6,384 nt of DNA from an uncultured Eubacteriales bacterium (GTDB lineage: Bacteria > Bacillota > Clostridia > Oscillospirales > Oscillospiraceae): NCBI GenBank assembly GCA_958427375.1, contig CAUABY010000123.1, positions 1-6,384 of the forward strand, given 5' to 3'. The position numbers and the translations under genes are program-made. This document shows, one piece after another, positions 1 through 6,054 of the stretch. The notes under the pieces are model-generated. The model did no database searches. It was given only the letters and a program-made list of their open reading frames with translations, and had not been told where the DNA came from. Position 1 is the first letter of the stretch, and each line of letters begins with the position of its first letter.

Positions 1-112
1 CATTGCCTGAGCGCATTTCTGCTCCGGCAAAACTGCGGGCACCTGACAGCGATGATTTATGAGCGATTTTTTCTTTTTGAGATGCAGATGGGCTGCCGCC
101 CATCAAAGCGAA
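1..112. other. Left-edge stretch with a hairpin and no supported gene
   Basis: This stretch lies beyond the probable ecfT terminator. A perfect 7-bp hairpin (GATGGGC, tetraloop, GCCCATC) occupies 87-104. On the minus strand one reading frame stays open from inside the ecfT end to the window edge. It has no ATG, GTG or TTG start until a TTG-ATG pair near 106-101, which lacks a ribosome site. The better candidate start in that frame is an ATG at 16-14, preceded by GGAG with 5 bases between. If real, only five codons (M-R-S-G-N) are visible. In many Firmicutes truA follows ecfT, but five codons cannot identify it. A plus-strand frame open from base 1 to a stop at 130-132 is Cys-rich and resembles nothing I know. 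No gene is called. Confidence 0.3.
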
Positions 113-160
113 AAGAGCAAAAAGCGCCTTAAAGACGCGCTGTAAGGCGTGTGTGCTCTT
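105..160 (-). terminator. Probable intrinsic terminator of the ecf operon
   Basis: Read on the minus strand, about 20 bases after the ecfT stop, the sequence folds into a two-part stem. The outer stem is AAGAGCA (160-154) with TGCTCTT (119-113). The inner stem is CGCCTTA (149-143) with TAAGGCG (131-125). Small unpaired segments separate the two stems. The 3' side runs into TTTTCGCTTT, a T-rich but interrupted tract. Position and shape suit a rho-independent terminator. The broken T-run and the split stem make it weaker than the textbook form, so a processed 3' end or partial read-through is possible. Confidence 0.55.
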
Positions 161-180
161 GTCTGCCGATGCTAGAAATC

Positions 181-972
181 TCAGAAAATGATGAGCTGGG
201 CCGCTAATAACGCGGCGCAGACCAGAAGCGCCAGGTAATCACTCAGAGTGAGTGCGGCGCTTTTTTTCCGCGCAAAAGCGAGCTCTGTTCTGTAGCCGCG
301 CGCTTCCATTGCAAGCGCCAGTTCATCCGCGCGCTTGAATGAGGCGATGAAAGCAGGTATAACAAGCGGCATAACAGCGGCGGCCTTTTCAAAATAATTA
401 CGGCTGTCAAAACGCGCGCCGCGCGCCATCTGCGCCTTTTTCAAAAGTTCTGTCTGCTCAAAAATGGTCGGAATAAACTGTATGGCAACGGAAATTATCA
501 TTGCTGTCTGCGCCGTCGGTATTTTGAAAAAGCGCAGGGGCGACAATATACGCTCCAGCCCTGCGGTGAGCTTCATGGGGGAGGTTGTCGACATCAAAAC
601 ATTGCATAAAATCAGCATCAGCATGACGCGCAGAACAACGTTTATCCCCTGTATGAGCCCGTCGCGCGAGGGGCTTAATATCCACCAGCTGAACCACGGT
701 TCATCTTGGCCGAAGAAGAGGGTGTTCATTAAAAAGATAAGGATGAAAAACCACGCGAGCGTACTCACAGACGCAAGGGCGGTTTTTATATCAATCTGCG
801 CAAGGTAGACAATTGCGGCAGCGGCCGCGATCGAGATTATATAGCCAAGGGCGGTTTTGGTCGCCACGACCACGCCGAGCATAATGAAAAGGCAGGCAAT
901 TTTTACAGCCGGATTAAGACCGTGGACTATGGAAAAACCGGGCTGATAAAACCCCGTAGGAAGGCGCGTCAT
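181..972 (-). CDS. ecfT: Energy-coupling factor transporter transmembrane protein EcfT
   Basis: EcfT is the membrane scaffold of ECF importers. It couples ATP hydrolysis by the two EcfA subunits to toppling of a substrate-binding S component in the cytoplasmic membrane. The 263-residue product has hydrophobic segments near 26-42, 45-60, 72-88, 108-129, 155-172 and 244-263. It carries the family signature TTSPMKLTAGLE (129-140). It also has both Ala-Arg-Gly coupling motifs, ARG 183-185 and ARG 224-226, in the cytoplasmic coupling helices that dock on the ATPases. The length is normal for the family. The start is taken at the ATG at 972-970: it overlaps the ecfA2 stop in a 4-nt ATGA junction and has GGAGG eight bases upstream. 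A GTG five codons further up would place that ribosome site inside the gene. It is the last gene of the ecfA1-ecfA2-ecfT operon. The identification is firm; the transported substrates cannot be told from this gene. Confidence 0.95.
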   Translation of the reverse strand: MTRLPTGFYQPGFSIVHGLNPAVKIACLFIMLGVVVATKTALGYIISIAAAAAIVYLAQIDIKTALASVSTLAWFFILIFLMNTLFFGQDEPWFSWWILSPSRDGLIQGINVVLRVMLMLILCNVLMSTTSPMKLTAGLERILSPLRFFKIPTAQTAMIISVAIQFIPTIFEQTELLKKAQMARGARFDSRNYFEKAAAVMPLVIPAFIASFKRADELALAMEARGYRTELAFARKKSAALTLSDYLALLVCAALLAAQLIIF

Positions 973-1826
973 CGGCTTTTCCTCCACAATAGTATTTTAA
1001 GGCGGTCTATAAACTGCTCGTAGAGAATGACGTTCGTCGGCATATCCACACCGCGCTCACGCAGAAGCTGAGCGGTCTGGCGCACCTGCGGCACACCGAG
1101 ACCGTGGCGGATAAGGTCAAAGTAGTCTGAAAAGATATGCTTTGTGCTGTCGTCACGGATGAGTACACCGTTTTGCAAAACGATGATGCGCCTTGCGTAT
1201 TCAGCCAGCACATCAGCGCTGTGGGAAATCATCACTATCGTAACACCCCTGGCATTGAGCTCATTGATCAGCTCCAAGAGTTCAGCGCGCGAATGCGGGT
1301 CAAGACCAGCAATGGGCTCGTCCAATATCAGCACGCTTGGCTTTTCAGCCAGTACGCCGGCAAGCGCTATTCTGCGCTTCTCCCCGCCCGAAAAGCTCAG
1401 CGGAGACTGGCCGCGAACCGCCTCATAGTCAAAACCGACCTGCTCAAGAGCGGACTTGACTGCCTCTGCCTTTTCTTCCTTTGACATATGTAGATGTTTT
1501 AAGCCGAAGGCCACATCGCGCTCCACCGTTGTCTCAAAAAGCTGATTTTCCGGGTGCTGGAACACAAGCCCCACCTTGCGGTGCAGTATGGAGCGGTCAT
1601 ACTTTCTGCCGTTTATATCCTCGCCGTCCAGAAGGACGCGGCCAGAGCTCGGCTTTATTAGCCCCGCCATGAGCTGTACAAGCGTGGATTTGCCGCTGCC
1701 CGTCTTTCCCATGAGGCCAACATATTCCCCGTCGGCTACTTCCAGGCTCACGTCACGCACGGCAGTGCGCTCATGCAACGTGCCGGTGGCATAGGCATAT
1801 GAAACTTTCTCAAGCTTTATCGGCAT
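969..1826 (-). CDS. ecfA2: Energy-coupling factor transporter ATPase EcfA2
   Basis: This is the second of the two ABC ATPases that power the ECF module on the cytoplasmic face of EcfT. The 285-residue protein has every nucleotide-binding motif intact: Walker A GKTGSGKST (40-48), Q-loop Gln90, ABC signature LSFSGGEKRR (143-152), Walker B VLILDEP (165-171) with catalytic Glu170, D-loop AGLD (173-176) and switch His202. The Q-loop context FQHPENQLFE is typical of EcfA2 rather than EcfA1, as is the position between ecfA1 and ecfT. The ATG at 1826 overlaps the last 10 bases of ecfA1, with a purine-rich GGTGGAAGAG stretch just upstream; the stop overlaps the ecfT start. The C-terminal extension after about residue 235 is the usual EcfA dimerisation region. 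It presumably forms a heterodimer with EcfA1. The family is certain; the A2 assignment rests on the motif and gene order. Confidence 0.95.
   Translation of the reverse strand: MPIKLEKVSYAYATGTLHERTAVRDVSLEVADGEYVGLMGKTGSGKSTLVQLMAGLIKPSSGRVLLDGEDINGRKYDRSILHRKVGLVFQHPENQLFETTVERDVAFGLKHLHMSKEEKAEAVKSALEQVGFDYEAVRGQSPLSFSGGEKRRIALAGVLAEKPSVLILDEPIAGLDPHSRAELLELINELNARGVTIVMISHSADVLAEYARRIIVLQNGVLIRDDSTKHIFSDYFDLIRHGLGVPQVRQTAQLLRERGVDMPTNVILYEQFIDRLKILLWRKSR
981..985 (-). promoter_or_regulatory. Ribosome binding site that fixes the ecfT start
   Basis: GGAGG on the minus strand lies inside the end of ecfA2, with 8 bases to the ATG at 972. This supports that ATG over the GTG at 987-985, which overlaps the site itself. 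Together with the ATGA overlap it suggests translational coupling of ecfT to ecfA2. Confidence 0.8.
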
Positions 1827-2635
1827 ATCTCTTCCACCAGTTCATCTACAGTCAGCGGTATTCTGTCAAGCTTCACGCCCGCATCGGCAAGGTCATAGTA
1901 AACGCGCACGGGAAATGGCAGGCTAAGCCCGGCCTCAGTCATAAGCTCAGGCTTGGTCAGCACCTCGCGCGGCGTCCCCTCGGCAAACTTGCAGCCGCCG
2001 TCCAGCAGCACAATTCTGTCCGCCATGACGGCCTCTTCTATATAATGAGTTATCATAATAATCGTTTTGCCGCCCTCGTGCAGCTTTCTTATCGTGTCGA
2101 GCACCTCACGCCGCCCCTGCGGGTCAAGCATGGATGTGGCCTCATCAAAAACCATGATATCCGGGTCAGTCGCCAGCACGGCGGCAATTGAAACTCTCTG
2201 CTTCTGTCCGCCGGAGAGGAGCTGAGGCGCGCGGCGCTCAAATCCCTCAAGCCCCACTTCCGCCAAAGCCGCGCTCACCCGCTCAGGTATACTCTTCTCG
2301 GAAACACCAAAGTTGCGCATGCCAAAAGCGAGCTCTTCCTCTACATATGAGGAGACAAACTGGTTGTCCGGATTTTGAAAGACCATGCCGCAGCTTTTCC
2401 TTATCTGCCATACACGCTGTTCATCGCGCGCGTCAAAGCCCGCGACGGTAAGCTCTCCCTTTTGCACGGGCAGCAGGACGTTCAAGTGACAGGCAAAGGT
2501 CGTTTTCCCGCTCCCGTTTCTGCCGAGAACCGCCACAAGCTCTCCCGGCGCAACAGTGAGGGAGACTTCTTTCAGCGCAAGGCGCTCGGAATTATCATAG
2601 GAATAGCTGAGTGATTTTGCTTCTATTAAATTCAC
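1817..2635 (-). CDS. ecfA1: Energy-coupling factor transporter ATPase EcfA1
   Basis: This is the first ABC ATPase of the ECF importer module, pairing with EcfA2 to hydrolyse ATP for uptake of vitamins or other micronutrients. The 272-residue protein shows Walker A GRNGSGKTT (38-46), Q-loop Gln87, signature LLSGGQKQR (139-147), Walker B IMVFDEA (160-166) with catalytic Glu165, D-loop SMLD (168-171) and switch His197. The Q-loop context FQNPDNQFV and the C-terminal LTVDELVEEI are characteristic of EcfA1. Translation starts at a GTG (2635-2633) with AAGGGGAG seven bases upstream; no ATG nearby fits as well. It is the first gene of the operon, about 45 bases downstream of the inferred transcription start. 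That leader is too short for a vitamin riboswitch. No motif is degenerate, so both ATP sites of the predicted heterodimer should be active. Confidence 0.95.
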   Translation of the reverse strand: MNLIEAKSLSYSYDNSERLALKEVSLTVAPGELVAVLGRNGSGKTTFACHLNVLLPVQKGELTVAGFDARDEQRVWQIRKSCGMVFQNPDNQFVSSYVEEELAFGMRNFGVSEKSIPERVSAALAEVGLEGFERRAPQLLSGGQKQRVSIAAVLATDPDIMVFDEATSMLDPQGRREVLDTIRKLHEGGKTIIMITHYIEEAVMADRIVLLDGGCKFAEGTPREVLTKPELMTEAGLSLPFPVRVYYDLADAGVKLDRIPLTVDELVEEICR

Positions 2636-2687
2636 ACTCCCGCTCCCCTTTCCGACACGCTTTGCGGTATTTACTCAAAACATGAAA

Positions 2688-2716
2688 ATTATATACTATT
2701 TTTTCGTTTCAAACAA
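2688..2716 (-). promoter_or_regulatory. Sigma-A-like promoter of the ecf operon
   Basis: On the minus strand, TTGTTT (2716-2711) and a perfect TATAAT (2693-2688) are separated by 17 bp, in an AT-rich segment between the MATE terminator and ecfA1. Transcription would start near 2681, giving a leader of about 45 nt. The -35 box matches the consensus TTGACA at only three positions; the -10 box is perfect. Confidence 0.75.
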
Positions 2717-2744
2717 GCCCCTACGCTTTATTTTCAAGACACAG

Positions 2745-2784
2745 AAAAAACCAGCGGGCAGCTCTTCACTGTCTGCTGGTTTTA
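2745..2784 (-). terminator. Intrinsic terminator after the MATE gene
   Basis: About 15 bases after the MATE stop, the minus strand forms a hairpin. AAACCAGC (2782-2775) pairs with GCTGGTTT (2755-2748). An inner CAG/CTG pairing is reached through two A/C mismatches. The stem is followed by a run of six Ts. This is a standard rho-independent terminator and it separates the MATE transcript from the ecf promoter. On the plus strand the same stem pairs slightly better because the mismatches become G-U, but no plus-strand gene ends here. Confidence 0.85.
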
Positions 2785-2798
2785 TGCAACATCCTGTT

Positions 2799-4172
2799 TT
2801 ATTTCTCTTCCCGCGCCTCCATGCCCTTAAGCGCCTTACTGAATTGGAAAGAGAAAAGGATTACCGTGAATGTAACCGCGAGAATATCCGCCACAGGTTC
2901 CGCCGTATATACCGCTATGGCCTTATCCTTCATAAGCAGCGGCATAATATAGATAAGCGGAATCAAAAGCACAAACTTGCGCATGATGGCGACTATGGCC
3001 GAGGCCTTTGCGTTGCCGAGTGAAATAAAGGTCATCTGACAGGCGTTTTGCGCCCCCATCAGTATAAGCGCGCCGCAGTAGATGCGGATAACCCGCGCGG
3101 AGTAGGCAAGAAGCGTTTCATCCGGTGTAAACACGCTGCAGAACACGCGCGGGAAGAGCTCAATAAGCAGCCACAGCACCGCGGCGTAACTCACAGTGGA
3201 CCGAAGCAGGATGAAGAAGGTTTTCTTCACCCGCTCCTTATTTCCCGCGCCGAAGTTGTAGCTCAAAATCGGCTGTGCGCCCTGAGCTATGCCCATAAGC
3301 GGGAGCATGGCAAAGTTATTCGCACTGGTGAGTATAGTCATCGCACCGACCGCAAGGTCGCCGCCGTAACACTGGAGTGAGGAATTGAAGCAGACGGAGA
3401 GAATGCTCTCACTGCTCTGCATGATAAACGGCGCAATCCCCAGCGAGACACATGCGGTTATAAAGCGCTTGTCAAGGCGGATATACTCCTTTCTCACGCG
3501 CAGTGTGCCTTTCCCACCGCAGAGGAATGAGAGAACCCACGCGCAGGACGCGGCCTGAGATATGACGGTTGCAAGCGCCGCGCCGCGCACACCCATGCCA
3601 AAGCCGAAGATGAATATGGGGTCGAGCACTATATTCATTCCAGCGCCGATAAGTATGGTTTTCATGCCCTGATTGGCATAGCCCTGCGCGGTTATAAAGG
3701 CGTTCATGCCGAGGGTAAGCTCGACAAATATTGTGCCGGCGGCATATATGTTCATATAGCTCACGGCATACTCTATGGTGTGCTCACTGCCGCCGAAGGC
3801 CATGAGCAAATCACGGTTCCAGATGAGCAGCACAGTGGTGAGCACAGCGGATATGACAATTTGCAGCGCAATGCAGCTTCCGAGCATGCGCTCCGCCGCG
3901 TCGTTATCCCCCTGCCCCATGTAGATTGACGCGCGCGGCGCGCCGCCGGAAGAGATGAGCGCGGCAAAGGCCGAGACTATAAGTATAATCGGCATGCAGA
4001 TACCGAGGCCTGTCAGCGCGAGATCCCCGTCACCGGGCATATGGCCGATATATATTCTATCGACTATATTATAGAGCATGTTTATAATCTGCGCCGCAAC
4101 GGTGGGCAGAGCAAGCCTGAAAAGGAGCCTGCCTATCGGCTCAGTTCCCAGAAATTCGCTTTTATCCTGCAT
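2799..4172 (-). CDS. MATE family efflux transporter
   Basis: This is a multidrug and toxic compound extrusion family membrane protein, expected to export cationic or aromatic compounds in exchange for Na+ or H+. The 457-residue length is usual for the family, which has twelve membrane helices in two homologous halves. The N-terminal half begins with the typical LALPTVAAQIINMLYNIVD segment (20-38), including Asp38 in the first helix, where NorM-type transporters carry a functional acid. The loop NIVLDPIFIFGFGMGVRGAA (180-199) and GAQPILSYNFGAG (298-310) at the start of the second half are strong family signatures resembling the MepA-like branch. The ATG at 4172 follows an in-frame stop. The best ribosome site, AAGGAG at 4193-4188, sits an unusually long 15 bases away, so initiation may be weak or use the nearer AAGAAGAA. 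No promoter is evident in the 66-bp gap upstream, so it is probably co-transcribed with the DUF711 gene. The family is certain; substrate and coupling ion are unknown. Confidence 0.93.
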   Translation of the reverse strand: MQDKSEFLGTEPIGRLLFRLALPTVAAQIINMLYNIVDRIYIGHMPGDGDLALTGLGICMPIILIVSAFAALISSGGAPRASIYMGQGDNDAAERMLGSCIALQIVISAVLTTVLLIWNRDLLMAFGGSEHTIEYAVSYMNIYAAGTIFVELTLGMNAFITAQGYANQGMKTILIGAGMNIVLDPIFIFGFGMGVRGAALATVISQAASCAWVLSFLCGGKGTLRVRKEYIRLDKRFITACVSLGIAPFIMQSSESILSVCFNSSLQCYGGDLAVGAMTILTSANNFAMLPLMGIAQGAQPILSYNFGAGNKERVKKTFFILLRSTVSYAAVLWLLIELFPRVFCSVFTPDETLLAYSARVIRIYCGALILMGAQNACQMTFISLGNAKASAIVAIMRKFVLLIPLIYIMPLLMKDKAIAVYTAEPVADILAVTFTVILFSFQFSKALKGMEAREEK

Positions 4173-4201
4173 TTCTTCTTAATCTATCTCCTTTTTTCAC
4201 A

Positions 4202-4230
4202 GGGAGTTGAACATACGCGCGTTCAATCCC
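4202..4230 (-). other. Hairpin between the DUF711 and MATE genes
   Basis: On the minus strand, eight bases past the DUF711 stop, GGGATTGAAC pairs with GTTCAA and TCCC around an 8-base loop, with a single bulged C: a 10-bp stem. It is followed by TGTGAAAAAAGGAG, with no T-run, so it is not a normal intrinsic terminator on this strand. It ends about nine bases before the MATE ribosome site. It could stabilise the upstream mRNA 3' end or lower read-through and translation of the MATE gene. Confidence 0.5.
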
Positions 4231-4238
4231 GGCAAAAT

Positions 4239-5594
4239 TTAGTTTTTAAGGCTGTGCAGCGGCGCGGGAATGCGTCCGCCGCGGGCAATAAACTCCGCGG
4301 CCGAGCCCTCGTGCAGCGGCATTACGGGCGCGCTGCCTAAAAGCCCGCCAAAGTCCACCGTGTCGCCAACCTTTTTGCCCTTGGCCGGGATTATGCGCAC
4401 GGCAGTGGTCTTGTTGTTTACCATGCCGATTGCGGCCTCGTCGGCAATAATGGCTGAGATAGTATCCGCGCTTGTATCGCCGGGCACGGCTATCATGTCG
4501 AGGCCTACCGAGCACACGCAGGTCATGGCCTCAAGCTTATCTATGCTGAGAACCCCAGCCTCAGCCGCCGAGATCATCCCTGCATCCTCCGACACGGGGA
4601 TAAACGCGCCGGATAACCCGCCCACGTGGCTTGATGCCATAACGCCGCCTTTTTTAACAGCGTCATTGAGCAGCGCAAGTGCCGCTGTAGTGCCGTGTGT
4701 GCCGCATTTTTCAAGACCCATGATTTCCAGAATCTCAGCCACGCTGTCACCGATTGCCGGCGTCGGCGCCAGCGATAAATCGACAACACCAAAAGGCACG
4801 CCAAGGCGGCGCGAGGCCTCCTGCGCGACAAGCTCACCCATGCGGGTAATTTTGAAAGCGGTCTTTTTAACTGTCTCCGCAACAACGTCAAAGGGCTGAC
4901 CCTTACAGTCACGCAGGGCATGAGCCACGACACCGGGGCCGGATACGCCCACGTTTATCACACACTCCGGCTCACCCACGCCGTGGAACGCGCCCGCCAT
5001 AAAGGGGTTATCCTCCACCGCGTTTGCAAACACCACAAGCTTTGCACAGCCCATGGCATCAATATCCGCGGTCTGACGGATTATGCGGCCCATGACAGCC
5101 ACCGCGTCCATATTTATTCCCGCTCTTGTTGAGGCGACGTTTACGCTTGAACAGACAAGCTTCGTCTCCGTAAGTGCGCGCGGAATGGAATTAATAAGGC
5201 GCTTGTCGCTGTCGGTAAAGCCCTTGTGGGCAAGGGCGCTGAAGCCGCCGATGAAGTCAACGCCGAGCACAGACGCTGCCTTGTCGAGCACGAGTGCAAG
5301 CGGCGTATAGTCATTCTGCGTGCAGCTTGCCGCGACCATGGAAATCGGCGTGACGGATATGCGCTTATTGACTATGGGTATACCAAATTCCCGCTCGATG
5401 GCACAGCCCGTTTCAACAAGCTTATCCGCCTTGCGGCATATTTTGTCATACACCTTTTCACAGCATCTGTTCATGTCGCTGTCGGCACAGTCTAAAAGGC
5501 TTATGCCCATGGTGACAGTGCGCACGTCAAGATGCTGCTGGTTTATCATGTTTATGGTCTGTAAAATTTCACTGCTGTTGATAAGGTAACTCAT
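4239..5594 (-). CDS. PFL family protein (DUF711/UPF0210)
   Basis: This is a conserved protein of unknown biochemical role, distributed in bacteria and archaea and named for structural similarity to the pyruvate formate-lyase/ribonucleotide reductase barrel. The 451-residue length is standard. Family-typical blocks are seen at GEPECVINVGVSGPGVV (207-223), DLSLAPTPAIGDSVAEILE (272-290), HGTTAALALLNDAVKKGG (300-317) and VGGLSGAFIPVSEDAGM (324-340). The C-terminal half has no tyrosine at all, so the glycyl-radical motif RVxGY of true PFL enzymes is absent, and no radical-SAM activase lies nearby. It begins at the ATG at 5594, 18 bases after the ACT gene stop, preceded by a G-rich GGGGG rather than a good AGGAGG. 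This spacing suggests translation following on from the ACT gene. The pairing with a UPF0237 ACT protein is conserved in many Firmicutes (for example the adjacent SP0238/SP0239 of Streptococcus pneumoniae), implying a joint function. The family is certain; the function is not. Confidence 0.93.
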   Translation of the reverse strand: MSYLINSSEILQTINMINQQHLDVRTVTMGISLLDCADSDMNRCCEKVYDKICRKADKLVETGCAIEREFGIPIVNKRISVTPISMVAASCTQNDYTPLALVLDKAASVLGVDFIGGFSALAHKGFTDSDKRLINSIPRALTETKLVCSSVNVASTRAGINMDAVAVMGRIIRQTADIDAMGCAKLVVFANAVEDNPFMAGAFHGVGEPECVINVGVSGPGVVAHALRDCKGQPFDVVAETVKKTAFKITRMGELVAQEASRRLGVPFGVVDLSLAPTPAIGDSVAEILEIMGLEKCGTHGTTAALALLNDAVKKGGVMASSHVGGLSGAFIPVSEDAGMISAAEAGVLSIDKLEAMTCVCSVGLDMIAVPGDTSADTISAIIADEAAIGMVNNKTTAVRIIPAKGKKVGDTVDFGGLLGSAPVMPLHEGSAAEFIARGGRIPAPLHSLKN

Positions 5595-5612
5595 ATGTAC
5601 GCCCCCGTCAGC

Positions 5613-5882
5613 TCATATGCGGTGCATTGCGTCAAAGATATCCTGACGCTGTATGTGGATATCAAGCCCGCGCTCCTCACCCTTGGCCTTGAGTCCGCGC
5701 GCAAGCTCATCAAACGGCTCGGTGCAGTCACTCAAATCCACAAGCATTATCATGGCAAAAAACTCCTGCATAAGAGTCTGGCTGATGTCGAGTATATTTA
5801 TCTCGCGCTCCGCTAAAAGTGCCGCAACATAGGCGGTGATGCCCTTGGCATCTTTTGCAAACACACTGACTATTGCTCTCAT
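5613..5882 (-). CDS. ACT domain-containing protein (UPF0237)
   Basis: This is a single stand-alone ACT domain of 89 residues, the usual length of the UPF0237 family. ACT domains normally bind small ligands such as amino acids at dimer interfaces and control partner proteins. The order is a first strand (3-9), the DAKGI turn with Gly14, a helix (15-27), the conserved NILDISQTLMQEFFAMIMLVD segment split at 29-38 and 39-49, a second helix (55-70), and the family's C-terminal tail DIFDAMHRI (81-89). There is no fused enzyme or DNA-binding domain, so any regulatory effect must act on another protein, most plausibly the DUF711 product encoded 18 bases downstream. The ATG at 5882 has AAGGAGG (5895-5889) six bases upstream, and a second AAAGGAG just before it. 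It is the first gene after the leftward promoter. Ligand and target are unknown. Confidence 0.93.
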   Translation of the reverse strand: MRAIVSVFAKDAKGITAYVAALLAEREINILDISQTLMQEFFAMIMLVDLSDCTEPFDELARGLKAKGEERGLDIHIQRQDIFDAMHRI

Positions 5883-5926
5883 TCTTTTCCTCCTTTTTTC
5901 TCCTTTTAAATATACATAACAGAATG

Positions 5927-5954
5927 ATTATACGCCCATGCGCGAAAATTTCAA
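5927..5954 (-). promoter_or_regulatory. Leftward promoter of the ACT-DUF711 operon
   Basis: On the minus strand, TTGAAA (5954-5949; five of six consensus bases) and a perfect TATAAT (5932-5927) stand 16 bp apart. Transcription would start near 5920, giving a leader of about 38 nt that ends in a strong ribosome site. No attenuator or riboswitch fits in this space. Confidence 0.75.
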
Positions 5955-5958
5955 TGAG

Positions 5959-6004
5959 CAATCCGTGAATATTACATCTTTTCCTTGCCAATCCAGTAAA
6001 ATTA
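5959..6004. repeat. Imperfect direct repeat between divergent promoters
   Basis: Two 16-bp copies, CAATCCGTGAATATTA (5959-5974) and CAATCCAGTAAAATTA (5989-6004), match at 12 positions and are offset by exactly 30 bp, close to three helical turns. The first copy lies just upstream of the leftward -35 box; the second overlaps the rightward -35 box and spacer. They could be operator sites for one regulator of both transcripts. In AT-rich intergenic DNA a match of this quality could also be chance. Confidence 0.3.
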
Positions 6005-6013
6005 GCTTATACT
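5985..6013 (+). promoter_or_regulatory. Rightward promoter of the DUF4317 gene
   Basis: On the plus strand, TTGCCA (5985-5990) and TATACT (6008-6013) are separated by 17 bp, each close to the sigma-A consensus. Transcription would start near 6020, about 35 bases ahead of the ATG at 6055. The -35 box lies 30 bp from that of the leftward promoter. Confidence 0.7.
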
Positions 6014-6054
6014 GTGACAGCAAAATTCACCTCTCTTACAAGGAGACTTCATCC

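Noticed and set aside
1..132. Plus-strand open frame entering from the left edge and ending at 132
   Set aside because: The peptide has no recognisable domain, is Cys-rich, and runs through the hairpin regions. No plus-strand terminator follows.
973..987. GTG at 987 as the ecfT start
   Set aside because: The GGAGG ribosome site (985-981) would lie within the coding sequence. The ATG at 972 has correct spacing and a classic ATGA overlap.
464..1484. Several plus-strand open frames opposite ecfT and ecfA2
   Set aside because: They overlap one another and two certain minus-strand genes, and they lack a promoter, a ribosome site and recognisable motifs.
2636..2687. Possible vitamin riboswitch in the ecfA1 leader
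   Set aside because: The inferred leader is only about 45 nt and shows no TPP, FMN, cobalamin or other known conserved core.
4202..4230. Terminator after the DUF711 gene
   Set aside because: The stem is good, but the minus-strand 3' flank is TGTGAAAAAAGG, without Ts. On the plus strand no gene ends here.
4270..4899. Long plus-strand open frame (209 codons) opposite the DUF711 gene
   Set aside because: Its product is Ser/Pro/Thr-rich with no recognisable domain and no ribosome site. It is antisense to a strongly conserved gene whose codon bias leaves the opposite strand free of stops.
5592..5619. CATATGAG occurring twice around the ACT-DUF711 junction
   Set aside because: It is only 8 bp and is explained by the end of the ACT reading frame and the DUF711 start codon context; probably chance.
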